Below, in pieces: positions 33,283 to 40,944 of a DNA stretch of 42,078 nucleotides. The position numbers and the translations under genes were made by a program. Origin of the DNA: Elusimicrobiaceae bacterium (GTDB lineage Bacteria > Elusimicrobiota > Elusimicrobia > Elusimicrobiales > Elusimicrobiaceae); assembly GCA_016283355.1 (NCBI GenBank), contig JAEEMS010000017.1, forward strand, positions 1 to 42,078, read 5' to 3'. Below the pieces are notes generated by a model. It made no database searches and was not told the DNA's origin. It saw nothing but the letters and a program-made list of their open reading frames with translations. Numbering within the stretch: position 1 is the stretch's first letter; every line of letters begins with the position of its first letter.

Positions 33283-33822
33283 TCAATGAGTGGCATCCTC
33301 TTCGTATTCTTTACGAACTCTTTCAAACAAATTGGTAGCCGTTGCCCGTTGCAAGAATGATTCCCACTCTGCCGGGGTCAAATCAAAATCATCCATTACC
33401 GTATAGGAAATGTCCTTCGCCATATCTTTTGTATCCAATTTCTTTTTGGCATACTCTTGTTCCAGTTCCACATAGCGGCTGGCAATGGCATAGTCCACTT
33501 CATCTTGCGTATAGCTTGATTGTACCACCGCCGGTTTGGTTTGATTTAACGGATCAACCGGGGTAGGAGTAATCGTAGTAACAGTGGTAGTGGTGGTGGT
33601 AGTAGTATCCGCCGGAGTCGTTTGCATAATTTCTTCTTTATCTCCGGTAGGAGCCAACAATTCATTTTTGCGGCTGGTCGGATCGGGTTGTTTAAAGGAA
33701 GTGTCCATGGAATTAACTACTCGGCCGTTGATAAGATTGGAACAAGCCGAAGGGTTTACAATAAAATAGACACTTAGTATCACACACACCAATACAAAAG
33801 CTTTGAATAAAATTTTAATCAT
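33283..33822 (-). CDS. Membrane-anchored protein with poly-Thr linker, unknown
   Basis: A 179-residue protein. An N-terminal hydrophobic segment (about 5-24) may be an anchor or an uncleaved signal. It is followed by a low-complexity linker with eight consecutive threonines and more Thr/Pro (about 68-90), then an acidic helical C-terminal domain (about 102-179). The Thr run is encoded by a mixed ACN triplet tract near 33571-33605. Not recognised. Last gene of the envelope operon, 40 bp after its neighbour, with which it shares the anchor-linker-helical-domain plan. Confidence 0.75.
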   Translation of the reverse strand: MIKILFKAFVLVCVILSVYFIVNPSACSNLINGRVVNSMDTSFKQPDPTSRKNELLAPTGDKEEIMQTTPADTTTTTTTTVTTITPTPVDPLNQTKPAVVQSSYTQDEVDYAIASRYVELEQEYAKKKLDTKDMAKDISYTVMDDFDLTPAEWESFLQRATATNLFERVRKEYEEDATH

Positions 33823-33862
33823 GTGTTTCCTCCACTTTCATAGCATACAATATTTTCTGCAA

Positions 33863-34411
33863 TTATTCAGCACTCTGCGGCACTTTCCCGCCCTGGAGTT
33901 TCTGAACACTTTGTTGGTACTGCGGATTTGAAAAAATCTGTTTTAGCACGGCCGCAAAATCTTCGTTCGCGCTGTTGTTATTAACCACTTCTTGAATTTC
34001 GGGATGTTGCTCCAGCAATAATTCGAGTCCACGGTTGCTTAATTCTTCCAAGCTGCGCACATCCCCCTTGGTAGCTTGTTCCAGCTCCCGGTTAAATTTG
34101 ATAAGGGCCGGGTCTAATTGAAAATCTCTTAAAATGGAAGCGATGGTTTCCCGTGCTTGTTGTTCTTGTAATGCTTCCGGGAGCGGTTGCTGCTCCAGAA
34201 AAATATCTTCCCGGGCCGGAGCCCATCTTTCTAACGGGGTATTTTCATCCAATAAGGGCTCCTCTTCCGTTTGCACCAATCGTATCGGTGCGGGATGTTT
34301 TTCATTATATATTTCTACACGGTGCTGGACCCACTGATACGTGCGCAGCGCCCCCATATAAATGAGGGCACTACACATAATAAACAATAATATCCAGCTT
34401 TTCTTTGACAT
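33863..34411 (-). CDS. Membrane-anchored helical protein, unknown
   Basis: A 182-residue protein with one N-terminal membrane helix (about 6-23) and a Glu/Gln/Leu-rich helical periplasmic part. Family not recognised. The start codon shares a base with the stop of the FKBP gene (TAATG), so translation is coupled and the two products are probably made in step. A role with the FKBP foldase or the envelope lipoproteins upstream is inferred from position only. Confidence 0.78.
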   Translation of the reverse strand: MSKKSWILLFIMCSALIYMGALRTYQWVQHRVEIYNEKHPAPIRLVQTEEEPLLDENTPLERWAPAREDIFLEQQPLPEALQEQQARETIASILRDFQLDPALIKFNRELEQATKGDVRSLEELSNRGLELLLEQHPEIQEVVNNNSANEDFAAVLKQIFSNPQYQQSVQKLQGGKVPQSAE

Positions 34412-35091
34412 TATTTATCCACGCTGATCATCTCTACGTCAAATACCAACACAGAGTTGGGCGGAATAGGCCCTACCGGACGATTCCCGTAAGCCGTTTG
34501 TGGCGGGCAAACTAATTGCGCACGCGCCCCCGGTTTCATTTGTTGCATTCCTTTTGTCCAACAGGGAATCACGTCCGTTAATTTGGTTTGAAACGGTTTA
34601 TTGCGGTCGCGGGAGCTGTCAAACTTGGTACCGTCGAGCAACGTGCCTGTATAATGCACGGTAACCGTGCTATCTGCCTTGGGCGTTTTGCCAGAACCGG
34701 CGCGCGAAAGTTTAATCATTGCTCCATTATCCAGTACCTTAACCCCTTTTTCTTTTTGGAAACCGGCCAAATATTCTTGTTGTTCCTCCGCACGTTTGGC
34801 TATGATTTTTTGGGCATCTTCTTCGTACTTTTGCATGATTTGCGGTTTGTACTGTTCTACATCCGTCTGCGCTTGTTTATTAAGCAAACTATCCCGCATC
34901 CCTTGGGAAACAGCTTTGTAGTCATCTTCGTTATCCAAAATCAGTTGGCGTTTCAAATTGTCGCCCAATAAAAACCCCAACGAATACAACATTTTATTGC
35001 GTTCCGCCGTATCTTGGGAAGCATCAGAAGCTTCTTGCGCGCAGGCGGCAAGCGGAAATAAACAAAGTAAAGCTACAATTATTTTCTTCAT
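34411..35091 (-). CDS. FKBP-type peptidyl-prolyl isomerase lipoprotein
   Basis: A 226-residue FkpA/Mip-like protein with a lipoprotein signal (LAAC lipobox, Cys17). The N-terminal helical dimerisation domain (about 28-118) includes YSLGFLLGDNLKRQ. The FKBP domain (about 122-225) has VTVHYTGTLLDGTKFDSSRDRNKPFQ, VIPCWTKGMQQMKPGARAQLVCPPQTAYG and PPNSVLVFDVEMISV. It catalyses cis-trans proline isomerisation and acts as a chaperone, here in the periplasm attached to a membrane. Active-site aromatics are mostly kept. Fourth gene of an envelope lipoprotein operon. Confidence 0.93.
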   Translation of the reverse strand: MKKIIVALLCLFPLAACAQEASDASQDTAERNKMLYSLGFLLGDNLKRQLILDNEDDYKAVSQGMRDSLLNKQAQTDVEQYKPQIMQKYEEDAQKIIAKRAEEQQEYLAGFQKEKGVKVLDNGAMIKLSRAGSGKTPKADSTVTVHYTGTLLDGTKFDSSRDRNKPFQTKLTDVIPCWTKGMQQMKPGARAQLVCPPQTAYGNRPVGPIPPNSVLVFDVEMISVDK

Positions 35092-35100
35092 ATAAAACTC

Positions 35101-36036
35101 CTATTTACTGTTGAGATATGTTTCCAAACGGGCCTCTATTTCTCGGGCCGCTTGTTCGCCCGCGGTTTGCATGCTGCGGCGCAACGAATCTTCTCGACGG
35201 GTAGTGCCGGCGCGTTGGCTTACATTAAAGCGGGAAAAGGTGGCCCCTTGCGCCGCATCTATTAAACTTACAGCCGCGCTGCTGGTACACCAAATAAGTC
35301 CGTTTATCTTTTTGGAATTATACCCCTCCACTTCCGTTTGAACTTTTACGGTAAGCACTTGGTTGGGGTTTTCTTCCTGCACTACGCCAAATCCCATTTT
35401 GTTTAGTGCATCCACCACATAGGTAACCATTACGGTACTTTCACGTCCTTCTCCTTCAATCCCCACTAAAACGGCCGCCATTTTTTGTTTTAAAATGTTT
35501 CGGTACGGCCCGAAGGTCTCCGGCATATACGAACGGCTACTTTCATCTACAAATTGGTACACTTCATCCAGTTCCTTGCGCCGTTGCACTAACGGTTGCA
35601 TTTTATAAGCCACTTTCAAATCAGCCAACGGGTCCGCCGGGTCACTAAATTGTGCGGCAAGCCCCCCTAACTGAGCATCGGTTTGATTGAGAAGCGGCGT
35701 TAAAACGGTCTGCGCATTTTTGCGCGGCAACACCGCCAATGAATAATAATGTTTGGCAGCGGTTTCCGGATCACGCCATGTTTTTTTAACGGAAGCATTG
35801 GCCATTAAATCTCCTGTTACTCCCAGGGCGGTTGCAGGTGTATGCTGGTGCAATTCTTGCTGCATACGTTCCAATGCGTTTTGAGCAGAATCCTTTTTGG
35901 AAGACCCTTCCCCGGCTACCACATAGTACTTAGATGCATCCCATTTGGCTACTTGGTAGCTGACTGTTTTTTTATTTAGTCCGCTGCAAGCGCTCAACAG
36001 CAACGCTGCAGCCGATAACACAATGATTTTCTTCAT
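35101..36036 (-). CDS. LPP20-family lipoprotein
   Basis: About 311 residues with a classic lipobox (LSAC). The segment AKWDASKYYVVAGEGSSKKDSAQNALERMQQEL matches the N-terminal part of LPP20/FlgP-like lipoproteins, which begin with an SHS2-like domain. A second part (about 175-310) includes a conserved-looking hydrophobic stretch (MAAVLVGIEGEGRESTVMVTYVVDAL). Function is not established. ATG 36036 is chosen because GAGAGG precedes it. It follows the COG3014 gene by 8 bp. Confidence 0.82.
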   Translation of the reverse strand: MKKIIVLSAAALLLSACSGLNKKTVSYQVAKWDASKYYVVAGEGSSKKDSAQNALERMQQELHQHTPATALGVTGDLMANASVKKTWRDPETAAKHYYSLAVLPRKNAQTVLTPLLNQTDAQLGGLAAQFSDPADPLADLKVAYKMQPLVQRRKELDEVYQFVDESSRSYMPETFGPYRNILKQKMAAVLVGIEGEGRESTVMVTYVVDALNKMGFGVVQEENPNQVLTVKVQTEVEGYNSKKINGLIWCTSSAAVSLIDAAQGATFSRFNVSQRAGTTRREDSLRRSMQTAGEQAAREIEARLETYLNSK

Positions 36037-36044
36037 AACACCTC

Positions 36045-37346
36045 TCAATAGGCACTGCGGTGATGCAAGAACACCCGTCCGCCGCGCCCTACCGTTACAT
36101 TTTTAAAAGTTTTTTCCCCTATTATATTACCATTTCTGTCTTTTAAAAACAGACGAATTTCATGCGTACCGGGAGCCACAAAAATCCGTGTCAAATGCAC
36201 TTCGGCCGGCAATGTAAACCACTGACGTGTATCGGCCTTTTCAAAAGCCGCTCCCAGTATAGAAACTACCATTTCGGCCAAATCCCCGACATTTCTATCT
36301 TCGCTGGATCGTTGGGCAGCATGACGCGCTTGTACGGCCGCAATACGTTTGACGACGGCCCGCGTAACTGTACGAAACCAAATTCCCGGCATCTTTTCAT
36401 CTAAATCTTGGCGTGCCAAAACAGCCAAATCGGCCATTTTTGCCAGCGGATATTGTTGCCCGTCCACCATTGCCATTGAGGAGCGGACCGCGTAATGTTG
36501 CGGCTCAAGCACAGGTAAAGCGATAGTAACGGCTGACCCCATAATCCCGGCATAAATGGCATTTTGCACTTCCGGAGCCACTTGATAGCGTGTTTCTTGC
36601 GGCGAAGAAGCAATACTCATCGCCCGGTCCCACGCCAGTTGAAGCGTTTGCGTCTTTTTAAGCGGCACGCGGCCATTGTAATGAAATAAAATAATTTCCC
36701 CCAATTGATCTGCCTGTGCGGGCACCGTAAAGTGAGCAACGGGCAGACCTTGCTTACGCATGGCATTTTCGGCATTTTGGCGGGAAATACGTGCATCGGA
36801 AACTTGCCCGACCGACTCAAAAATCAAACTGGCTACATACTGAATAAAAGGATCATCCGTATAGCCGTCTTTTTTACGCCCGCGCAAATCATCTAAAAAG
36901 AAAACGGCCTTGCGCGCTTCCACGGCGGCATCTTGTAAATTTTCCTGTTCCAAAAAATTTAGGGCACGGTAAAAATAAGTAAAAGCATGTTCATAATCAG
37001 CCACGTCGTAAGGAGTAGTCAAATCATTTACAACCACTTTTCCCATTGTAGCCGTAGCACTCTTGGTATAAAGGTCTTCTATGCGGTCTTGCGCCTGAGA
37101 AAACAAAACATCACTTTGTGATAATTGATGAGCATCATGCAGTAGCGCGGCTTTATCTAAAGCGTACAAGTGGGCATCTCTGGCCGCATACATTTTATTC
37201 TTCTTCGACTCAATATGGCTGGCAGCTTCTTCCGGCTTACCGCTTTCCATGAGTTTTTGTACGTCGGATTTATAGCGCAAAGAAGGCGCCGCACACGCGG
37301 AGCATACAACTGCCAGCCCCAACACCCATATACGCGCCTTCTTCAT
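36045..37346 (-). CDS. COG3014-like lipoprotein with TPR-type region
   Basis: About 433 residues. The signal ends near CSACAAP, so it is probably lipidated. A helical TPR-like N-terminal half (about 25-190: hairpins such as YEHAFTYFYRALNFLEQENLQDAAVEARKA) is followed by a middle region and a beta-rich C-terminal domain (about 355-433: HLTRIFVAPGTHEIRLFLKD). The pattern fits COG3014, a family that often neighbours LpoB and LPP20 genes. It begins 2 bp after the lpoB-like stop with only a weak Shine-Dalgarno, so translation is likely coupled. Confidence 0.78.
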   Translation of the reverse strand: MKKARIWVLGLAVVCSACAAPSLRYKSDVQKLMESGKPEEAASHIESKKNKMYAARDAHLYALDKAALLHDAHQLSQSDVLFSQAQDRIEDLYTKSATATMGKVVVNDLTTPYDVADYEHAFTYFYRALNFLEQENLQDAAVEARKAVFFLDDLRGRKKDGYTDDPFIQYVASLIFESVGQVSDARISRQNAENAMRKQGLPVAHFTVPAQADQLGEIILFHYNGRVPLKKTQTLQLAWDRAMSIASSPQETRYQVAPEVQNAIYAGIMGSAVTIALPVLEPQHYAVRSSMAMVDGQQYPLAKMADLAVLARQDLDEKMPGIWFRTVTRAVVKRIAAVQARHAAQRSSEDRNVGDLAEMVVSILGAAFEKADTRQWFTLPAEVHLTRIFVAPGTHEIRLFLKDRNGNIIGEKTFKNVTVGRGGRVFLHHRSAY

Positions 37347-37348
37347 AT

Positions 37349-37939
37349 TTACCAAGAAACTTTGCTATTCTTGACGTATTTTTTAATTTGTTTTTGACCG
37401 TTCCACACAATTTGATTCGTTTCCAAATTAATCATTTTCAAATTGGCTTGGTAAAAAACGAGCGATTTGCTCTTTGCTTTATCTACTACGGAGTTGAGCA
37501 CTCCACTAAGCATAAAATCCGCGCCCACTTCACGGCCGAATGCCTTGCGGGTTTCTTCGCTGGCGAACTCGTCCTGATCCAAACGTTCGGTTCGTATTTC
37601 CCCGCGTTCGGCGGCAGAAGCCACAAAATCCACTTTGGCGGAATTAATTAATGCCCGTTGCATTTCTTCCACGAATACACCGGTGTTGATGTGTTCCATC
37701 GTGTTATTGAGCACAGTTCCCACAATCACCACGGGTTCTTTCCCTTTTTGGGTTAAGAATTTGGAATACCAACCGCTGTTAAGGCAGTCCGTAATCATTT
37801 CCTGGGCTACCATTTGGGCGTCTGTGTCATTCCAACCGCCGCTTACATCTTTCACGAGGTTCGTTTCCACCCTTTTTACTTTAGGAGAACACGCAAACAC
37901 CAACGGTGCCGCTAGTAATACAATCCAGAGTTTTTTCAT
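37349..37939 (-). CDS. LpoB-like penicillin-binding-protein activator lipoprotein
   Basis: A 196-residue lipoprotein (VFAC lipobox, Cys17). The C-terminal domain (about 35-190) matches the LpoB/COG3417 pattern: VKDVSGGWNDTDAQMVAQEMITDCL, PVVIVGTVLNNTMEHINTGVF, EVGADFMLSGVLNS and a terminal INLETNQIVWNGQKQIKK. In enterobacteria LpoB spans the periplasm to activate PBP1b; here the same role is plausible but the partner is not in the window. It is followed directly by the COG3014 and LPP20 lipoproteins. Confidence 0.87.
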   Translation of the reverse strand: MKKLWIVLLAAPLVFACSPKVKRVETNLVKDVSGGWNDTDAQMVAQEMITDCLNSGWYSKFLTQKGKEPVVIVGTVLNNTMEHINTGVFVEEMQRALINSAKVDFVASAAERGEIRTERLDQDEFASEETRKAFGREVGADFMLSGVLNSVVDKAKSKSLVFYQANLKMINLETNQIVWNGQKQIKKYVKNSKVSW

Positions 37940-37952
37940 ATACGCTCCTTTT

Positions 37953-38393
37953 CTATAAGTTTAAATCTGATACATCCATTCTATCACAAATATGTTCCCC
38001 GGCCCAAGAATTTTCTTCATAGGAACAACGCACAGTCCCGGCATCAATATCCAGTTCAAACCACTCGGGCATATCCTCGTGGTCCACCCGTACAATATGG
38101 CCGTCTTGTAAATAGAACACATAATTACCACATTTCATTGCAGGTTTTTCTTGGTTTGTAGTAGCCGGGCAAGAAACAGAAAGTTCTAATTGAGTAAAAT
38201 CCGGCTGATAACTACCGTGGGAAGTTTTGTAAACAGATTCCTGGTAAGCAATTTCCCGCCCGAGGTCCAAGGCATGGCGCGCGTGGATAATCGTTTGGTG
38301 TTTTCTGTATTGCGGCCAGCCCAGGGCAATTCCAAAGCCGACGAGCATCACAACCGCTACAACTAATTTGTGCAAAATATTATGGATGTTCAT
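37953..38393 (-). CDS. Pilin-like protein without a prepilin peptidase site
   Basis: A 146-residue protein. The N-terminal hydrophobic helix (about 8-27, LHKLVVAVVMLVGFGIALGW) is followed by PQYRKHQTIIHARHALDLGREIAYQESVYKTSHGSYQ. This parallels the intact pilin of this window (EYRKATERTRAMEAISLLRSIYHAEKMFQMSHGSF). The G-F-T-L-L-E cleavage motif is absent, so the helix should stay as a membrane anchor. Four cysteines lie in the periplasmic part. First gene of the lipoprotein operon, with GAGGGG before ATG 38393 and TACAAT at 38421-38416. Confidence 0.78.
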   Translation of the reverse strand: MNIHNILHKLVVAVVMLVGFGIALGWPQYRKHQTIIHARHALDLGREIAYQESVYKTSHGSYQPDFTQLELSVSCPATTNQEKPAMKCGNYVFYLQDGHIVRVDHEDMPEWFELDIDAGTVRCSYEENSWAGEHICDRMDVSDLNL

Positions 38394-38397
38394 AGTC

Positions 38398-38440
38398 CCC
38401 TCTGTTGTTTTTTATATTGTATCTTTTTTACAACAGAAGG
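38398..38440 (-). promoter_or_regulatory. Promoter and hairpin ahead of the pilin-like/lpoB operon
   Basis: TACAAT (38421-38416) is the probable -10, giving a leader of about 16 nt. The inverted arms CTTCTGTTGT and ACAACAGAGG flank it. The right arm runs into the GAGGGG Shine-Dalgarno, so only a read-through transcript from the upstream gene could form the full hairpin. Confidence 0.4.
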
Positions 38441-38448
38441 GCCACTTT

Positions 38449-39438
38449 TTAGCGTTTCCAGTGGTGTTTATCGCGGTAATAGTAATAGTTGCGTAGCGCT
38501 TGCAAAAATTGTTTATAGAAGGGGTCTTTTCCCTTTGCTTCTATTTTTTGGAAGATTTCCCGCAAATCGCCCAGTTCTTCCGGTTTCAAATTAAAATCAT
38601 TCTCTGCATAAACAGCAGCCACTTCTTCTTCCGCTCTCAATCCGTCAAGCGAAATCATCCCATCTAATCCTGCTCGAAACCATGCACGCATATTTGTATT
38701 TTTGGGGTCATAGTTCGTAGTGGCCAATACGGTTCCTCCAAATTTTTGACGGCGCAACTGTAACGTCAAATAAACTCCGCCCCCGTTATTGATAAGAATG
38801 TCTGTAAGGACTAAATCGTATTTTAAGTGGCTGGGCGTACCTAAAAAATTTTCAGGATCTGCATAAAAATCCACTTGCCAATCTTCCAATTCCGCTACGT
38901 GACCTTTCATCCACCTTAGCCAAAATCTACACGCCACGCTGTCCATGACCGCCGCCACTTTAAGTTGCTTGGGTAACGGCAATTTTGCGGCCCACTCTTC
39001 TTGATGAGCAAAAAAATTAGGTTGCGAGGGATCTTCAATAGGAGGAAACGGGGTCCCCAGTGAGAATTCCACATAATTAAGCGTTCGATCCGCTCGTTCT
39101 TCGGGTGTATAATTCTGCCCCACCCATAAGAGAGAAGGGATAATCCCTGTTCCAACAGCCGTCAAATATTGTTCAACATTTGTTAAATAAGATGTCGCAT
39201 TCCAAAACCCCTCATCTCCGGGTTCTAAATATAAGCTTGCCTCATTAAGTTGGGTTCGTGCTTCCAGCAATTCACCATAAATACTTTCTATTTCGATTTG
39301 CGAAAAAGGGGTATATTCTTCGCCACATTGATAATAAACACGCGCATCAAAATTTTTTGCGAAAGCTTCTATTGCTTTCAAAGCACTTATATAAGTATCA
39401 TAAGCTTCCTTCGACTGCCTTTGGGAAGGGTTGTACAT
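38449..39438 (-). CDS. Protein with degenerate response-regulator-like C-terminal domain
   Basis: A 329-residue cytoplasmic protein. The N-terminal part (1-155) is helical and not recognised. Residues about 158-275 look like a receiver fold: KVAAVMDSVACRFWLRWM (start, acidic Asp166), KYDLVLTDILINNGG (strand 3, Asp213 at the phospho-acceptor place), GGTVLATTNYDP (strand 4 with Thr) and AGLDGMISLDG. At that last position the usual K-P is replaced. No DNA-binding domain follows. ATG 39438 is chosen because AAGG precedes it by seven bases; longer readings (TTG 39531, ATG 39495) lack that support. Confidence 0.7.
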   Translation of the reverse strand: MYNPSQRQSKEAYDTYISALKAIEAFAKNFDARVYYQCGEEYTPFSQIEIESIYGELLEARTQLNEASLYLEPGDEGFWNATSYLTNVEQYLTAVGTGIIPSLLWVGQNYTPEERADRTLNYVEFSLGTPFPPIEDPSQPNFFAHQEEWAAKLPLPKQLKVAAVMDSVACRFWLRWMKGHVAELEDWQVDFYADPENFLGTPSHLKYDLVLTDILINNGGGVYLTLQLRRQKFGGTVLATTNYDPKNTNMRAWFRAGLDGMISLDGLRAEEEVAAVYAENDFNLKPEELGDLREIFQKIEAKGKDPFYKQFLQALRNYYYYRDKHHWKR

Positions 39439-39766
39439 CGAAAACCTTATATCTTTTTGCGGGGTTATTTTTGGGCGAAACGAATGATCTCTCATTTGGC
39501 AGGAAATGGTACGTTGTAATCTTCTGGACAACCCATTTACGACATTTCCGGTTATCCCCCCCCCTTTGGTAAAATGGACGGTTTTAAGGAAAAACCGGGA
39601 ATGCTTACTAAAATCCCCATCATACAGACAATTATTTTGTAAATCATAAAATTATTCTTTCCTCGCTTTGAGAGCACCTTTATTGTCCAAAATTCGCAGC
39701 ACACGCACAAGGGACAAAAGACCTATTTTTCCCTTCTTTTTGGACCTAGGTTTTTTCTGGGACTTT
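39439..39766. other. Intergenic stretch, no gene seen
   Basis: 328 bp between the receiver-like gene and the permease gene. It has a run of nine C (39556-39564) and a 15-base segment, CAAAAGACCTATTTT (39715-39729), that recurs inverted at 33180-33194. I see no convincing small gene or RNA. The promoter of the receiver-like gene should lie here, but I could not place it with confidence. Confidence 0.4.
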
Positions 39767-40831
39767 TTACAGAAAGATAAGCAAACAGATGAAATAGCCG
39801 CCCATTAATACTAATCCGGTCGGCACGGCTACAATAGCCCATTCGCGGGATTTTATCCCTAATTTTTCGGCTGCCACAATGTTGGGTAAATTCCCTTGTA
39901 CGAGCATACTGCCAAAGGCCGCCAACCCGATAACCATATAAGTAAGATCCGTCACGGAAATGGTAGGGACAATTTCGATAGCGGCCAACGTGGCATTATC
40001 AATAATAACCGATACGGCATTTGCAAAGAAAAGGACCTTCCCCCCCAAATGCACAATTGTGCTTTGCGCCAACGGCCGCAACCCGGCACTAATGAGGTTT
40101 AAGGCCGCCACGAACATATATACATGTAACGTGCGGCGCAGCATGGAAGCATAGGGCTCTTTATCTTCCCGAATATGCATCGATAAACTGGACCCGGCCT
40201 TACGCGCCGCGTATCCGCCCGCAGATGCCAGCGCAACGACCGCCGGTAAAATCCATCCAAAAAAGTGACGCAGCAGAAAGAAGAAATCCGCATGATGCGG
40301 CGCCCCGGAAAGAGCTTTGCTGATAATCAGTCCCAACGGCTCGGCCAGGGGTGTCAAAATGGCCCCCAATCCTATGGCATAACAGGCAAAAACGGTAATT
40401 TTGACCGTGGCTTCTCTCTCAAGGTTGACCACTTTAAGGACTTCCGCCAACACCAGTGCCGCCACCGTCACGCTTACCAAGGAGGACGCCATCCCCAGCA
40501 AAAGAATTAATAAGGCAAAACTGTACTGCGGCTCCAAAGCACGGAAAAAAATAAATAAAATACGGAAAATATAACGGGAATAATTATTAAAAATCACGCT
40601 TACCACAATCACAATAAAGGCGACATTCACCGGGGAAACCAGCGTTTCCTTTACAAAATCCCAACTCCACCCTCCGCTAATCGTTACCGCTACGGCCCCC
40701 ACGGCCAAAAGGAATAACTCCAGGTGGCTCTCCACCCGACGAGATACCAATGGCCATACCAACAAATTAACGGCCACTATTCCCAGCAAAATATTTACCC
40801 ATAAAGGAGTATAAGCAACAACATTTTCCAT
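39767..40831 (-). CDS. DUF1646-like polytopic permease
   Basis: A 354-residue protein with about ten hydrophobic segments. The overall shape, with an inverted-repeat-like arrangement and the stretches ASSLVSVTVAALVLAEVLK, AIGLGAILTPLAEPLG and FANAVSVIIDNATLAAIEI, fits DUF1646, a family of predicted cation transporters in the wider ion-transporter (NhaD/CitM-like) group. Substrate unknown. The start at ATG 40831 lacks a strong Shine-Dalgarno. It stands alone between two unrelated genes. The main alternative is another IT-superfamily member. Confidence 0.65.
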   Translation of the reverse strand: MENVVAYTPLWVNILLGIVAVNLLVWPLVSRRVESHLELFLLAVGAVAVTISGGWSWDFVKETLVSPVNVAFIVIVVSVIFNNYSRYIFRILFIFFRALEPQYSFALLILLLGMASSLVSVTVAALVLAEVLKVVNLEREATVKITVFACYAIGLGAILTPLAEPLGLIISKALSGAPHHADFFFLLRHFFGWILPAVVALASAGGYAARKAGSSLSMHIREDKEPYASMLRRTLHVYMFVAALNLISAGLRPLAQSTIVHLGGKVLFFANAVSVIIDNATLAAIEIVPTISVTDLTYMVIGLAAFGSMLVQGNLPNIVAAEKLGIKSREWAIVAVPTGLVLMGGYFICLLIFL

Positions 40832-40880
40832 ATAACCTTATTTTACTAAATAAACGGGACTGCTCCAATCTATTAAATAA

Positions 40881-40909
40881 TTGAGTAAACCCTAAAATTT
40901 TAGTAAAAT
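40881..40909 (+). promoter_or_regulatory. Promoter of the Lys/Ala-rich secreted protein
   Basis: TTGAGT (40881-40886), 17-bp spacer, TAAAAT (40904-40909). The leader of about 30 nt contains AAAGGAG before ATG 40945. It appears strong and suggests high expression. Confidence 0.65.
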
Positions 40910-40944
40910 GAAAGAAACCGATTCTTTAAAAGGAGAAACATAGC

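Noticed and set aside
33571-33605. Thr-codon tract as a contingency repeat
   Set aside because: Triplet changes would keep the frame, and the tract is an impure mixture of ACN codons. It is better read as a protein linker.
39556-39564. Run of nine C as a possible phase-variation tract for the receiver-like gene
   Set aside because: It lies upstream of all plausible starts. The frame through it lacks an ATG or GTG with ribosome binding site, so slippage would not switch the protein.
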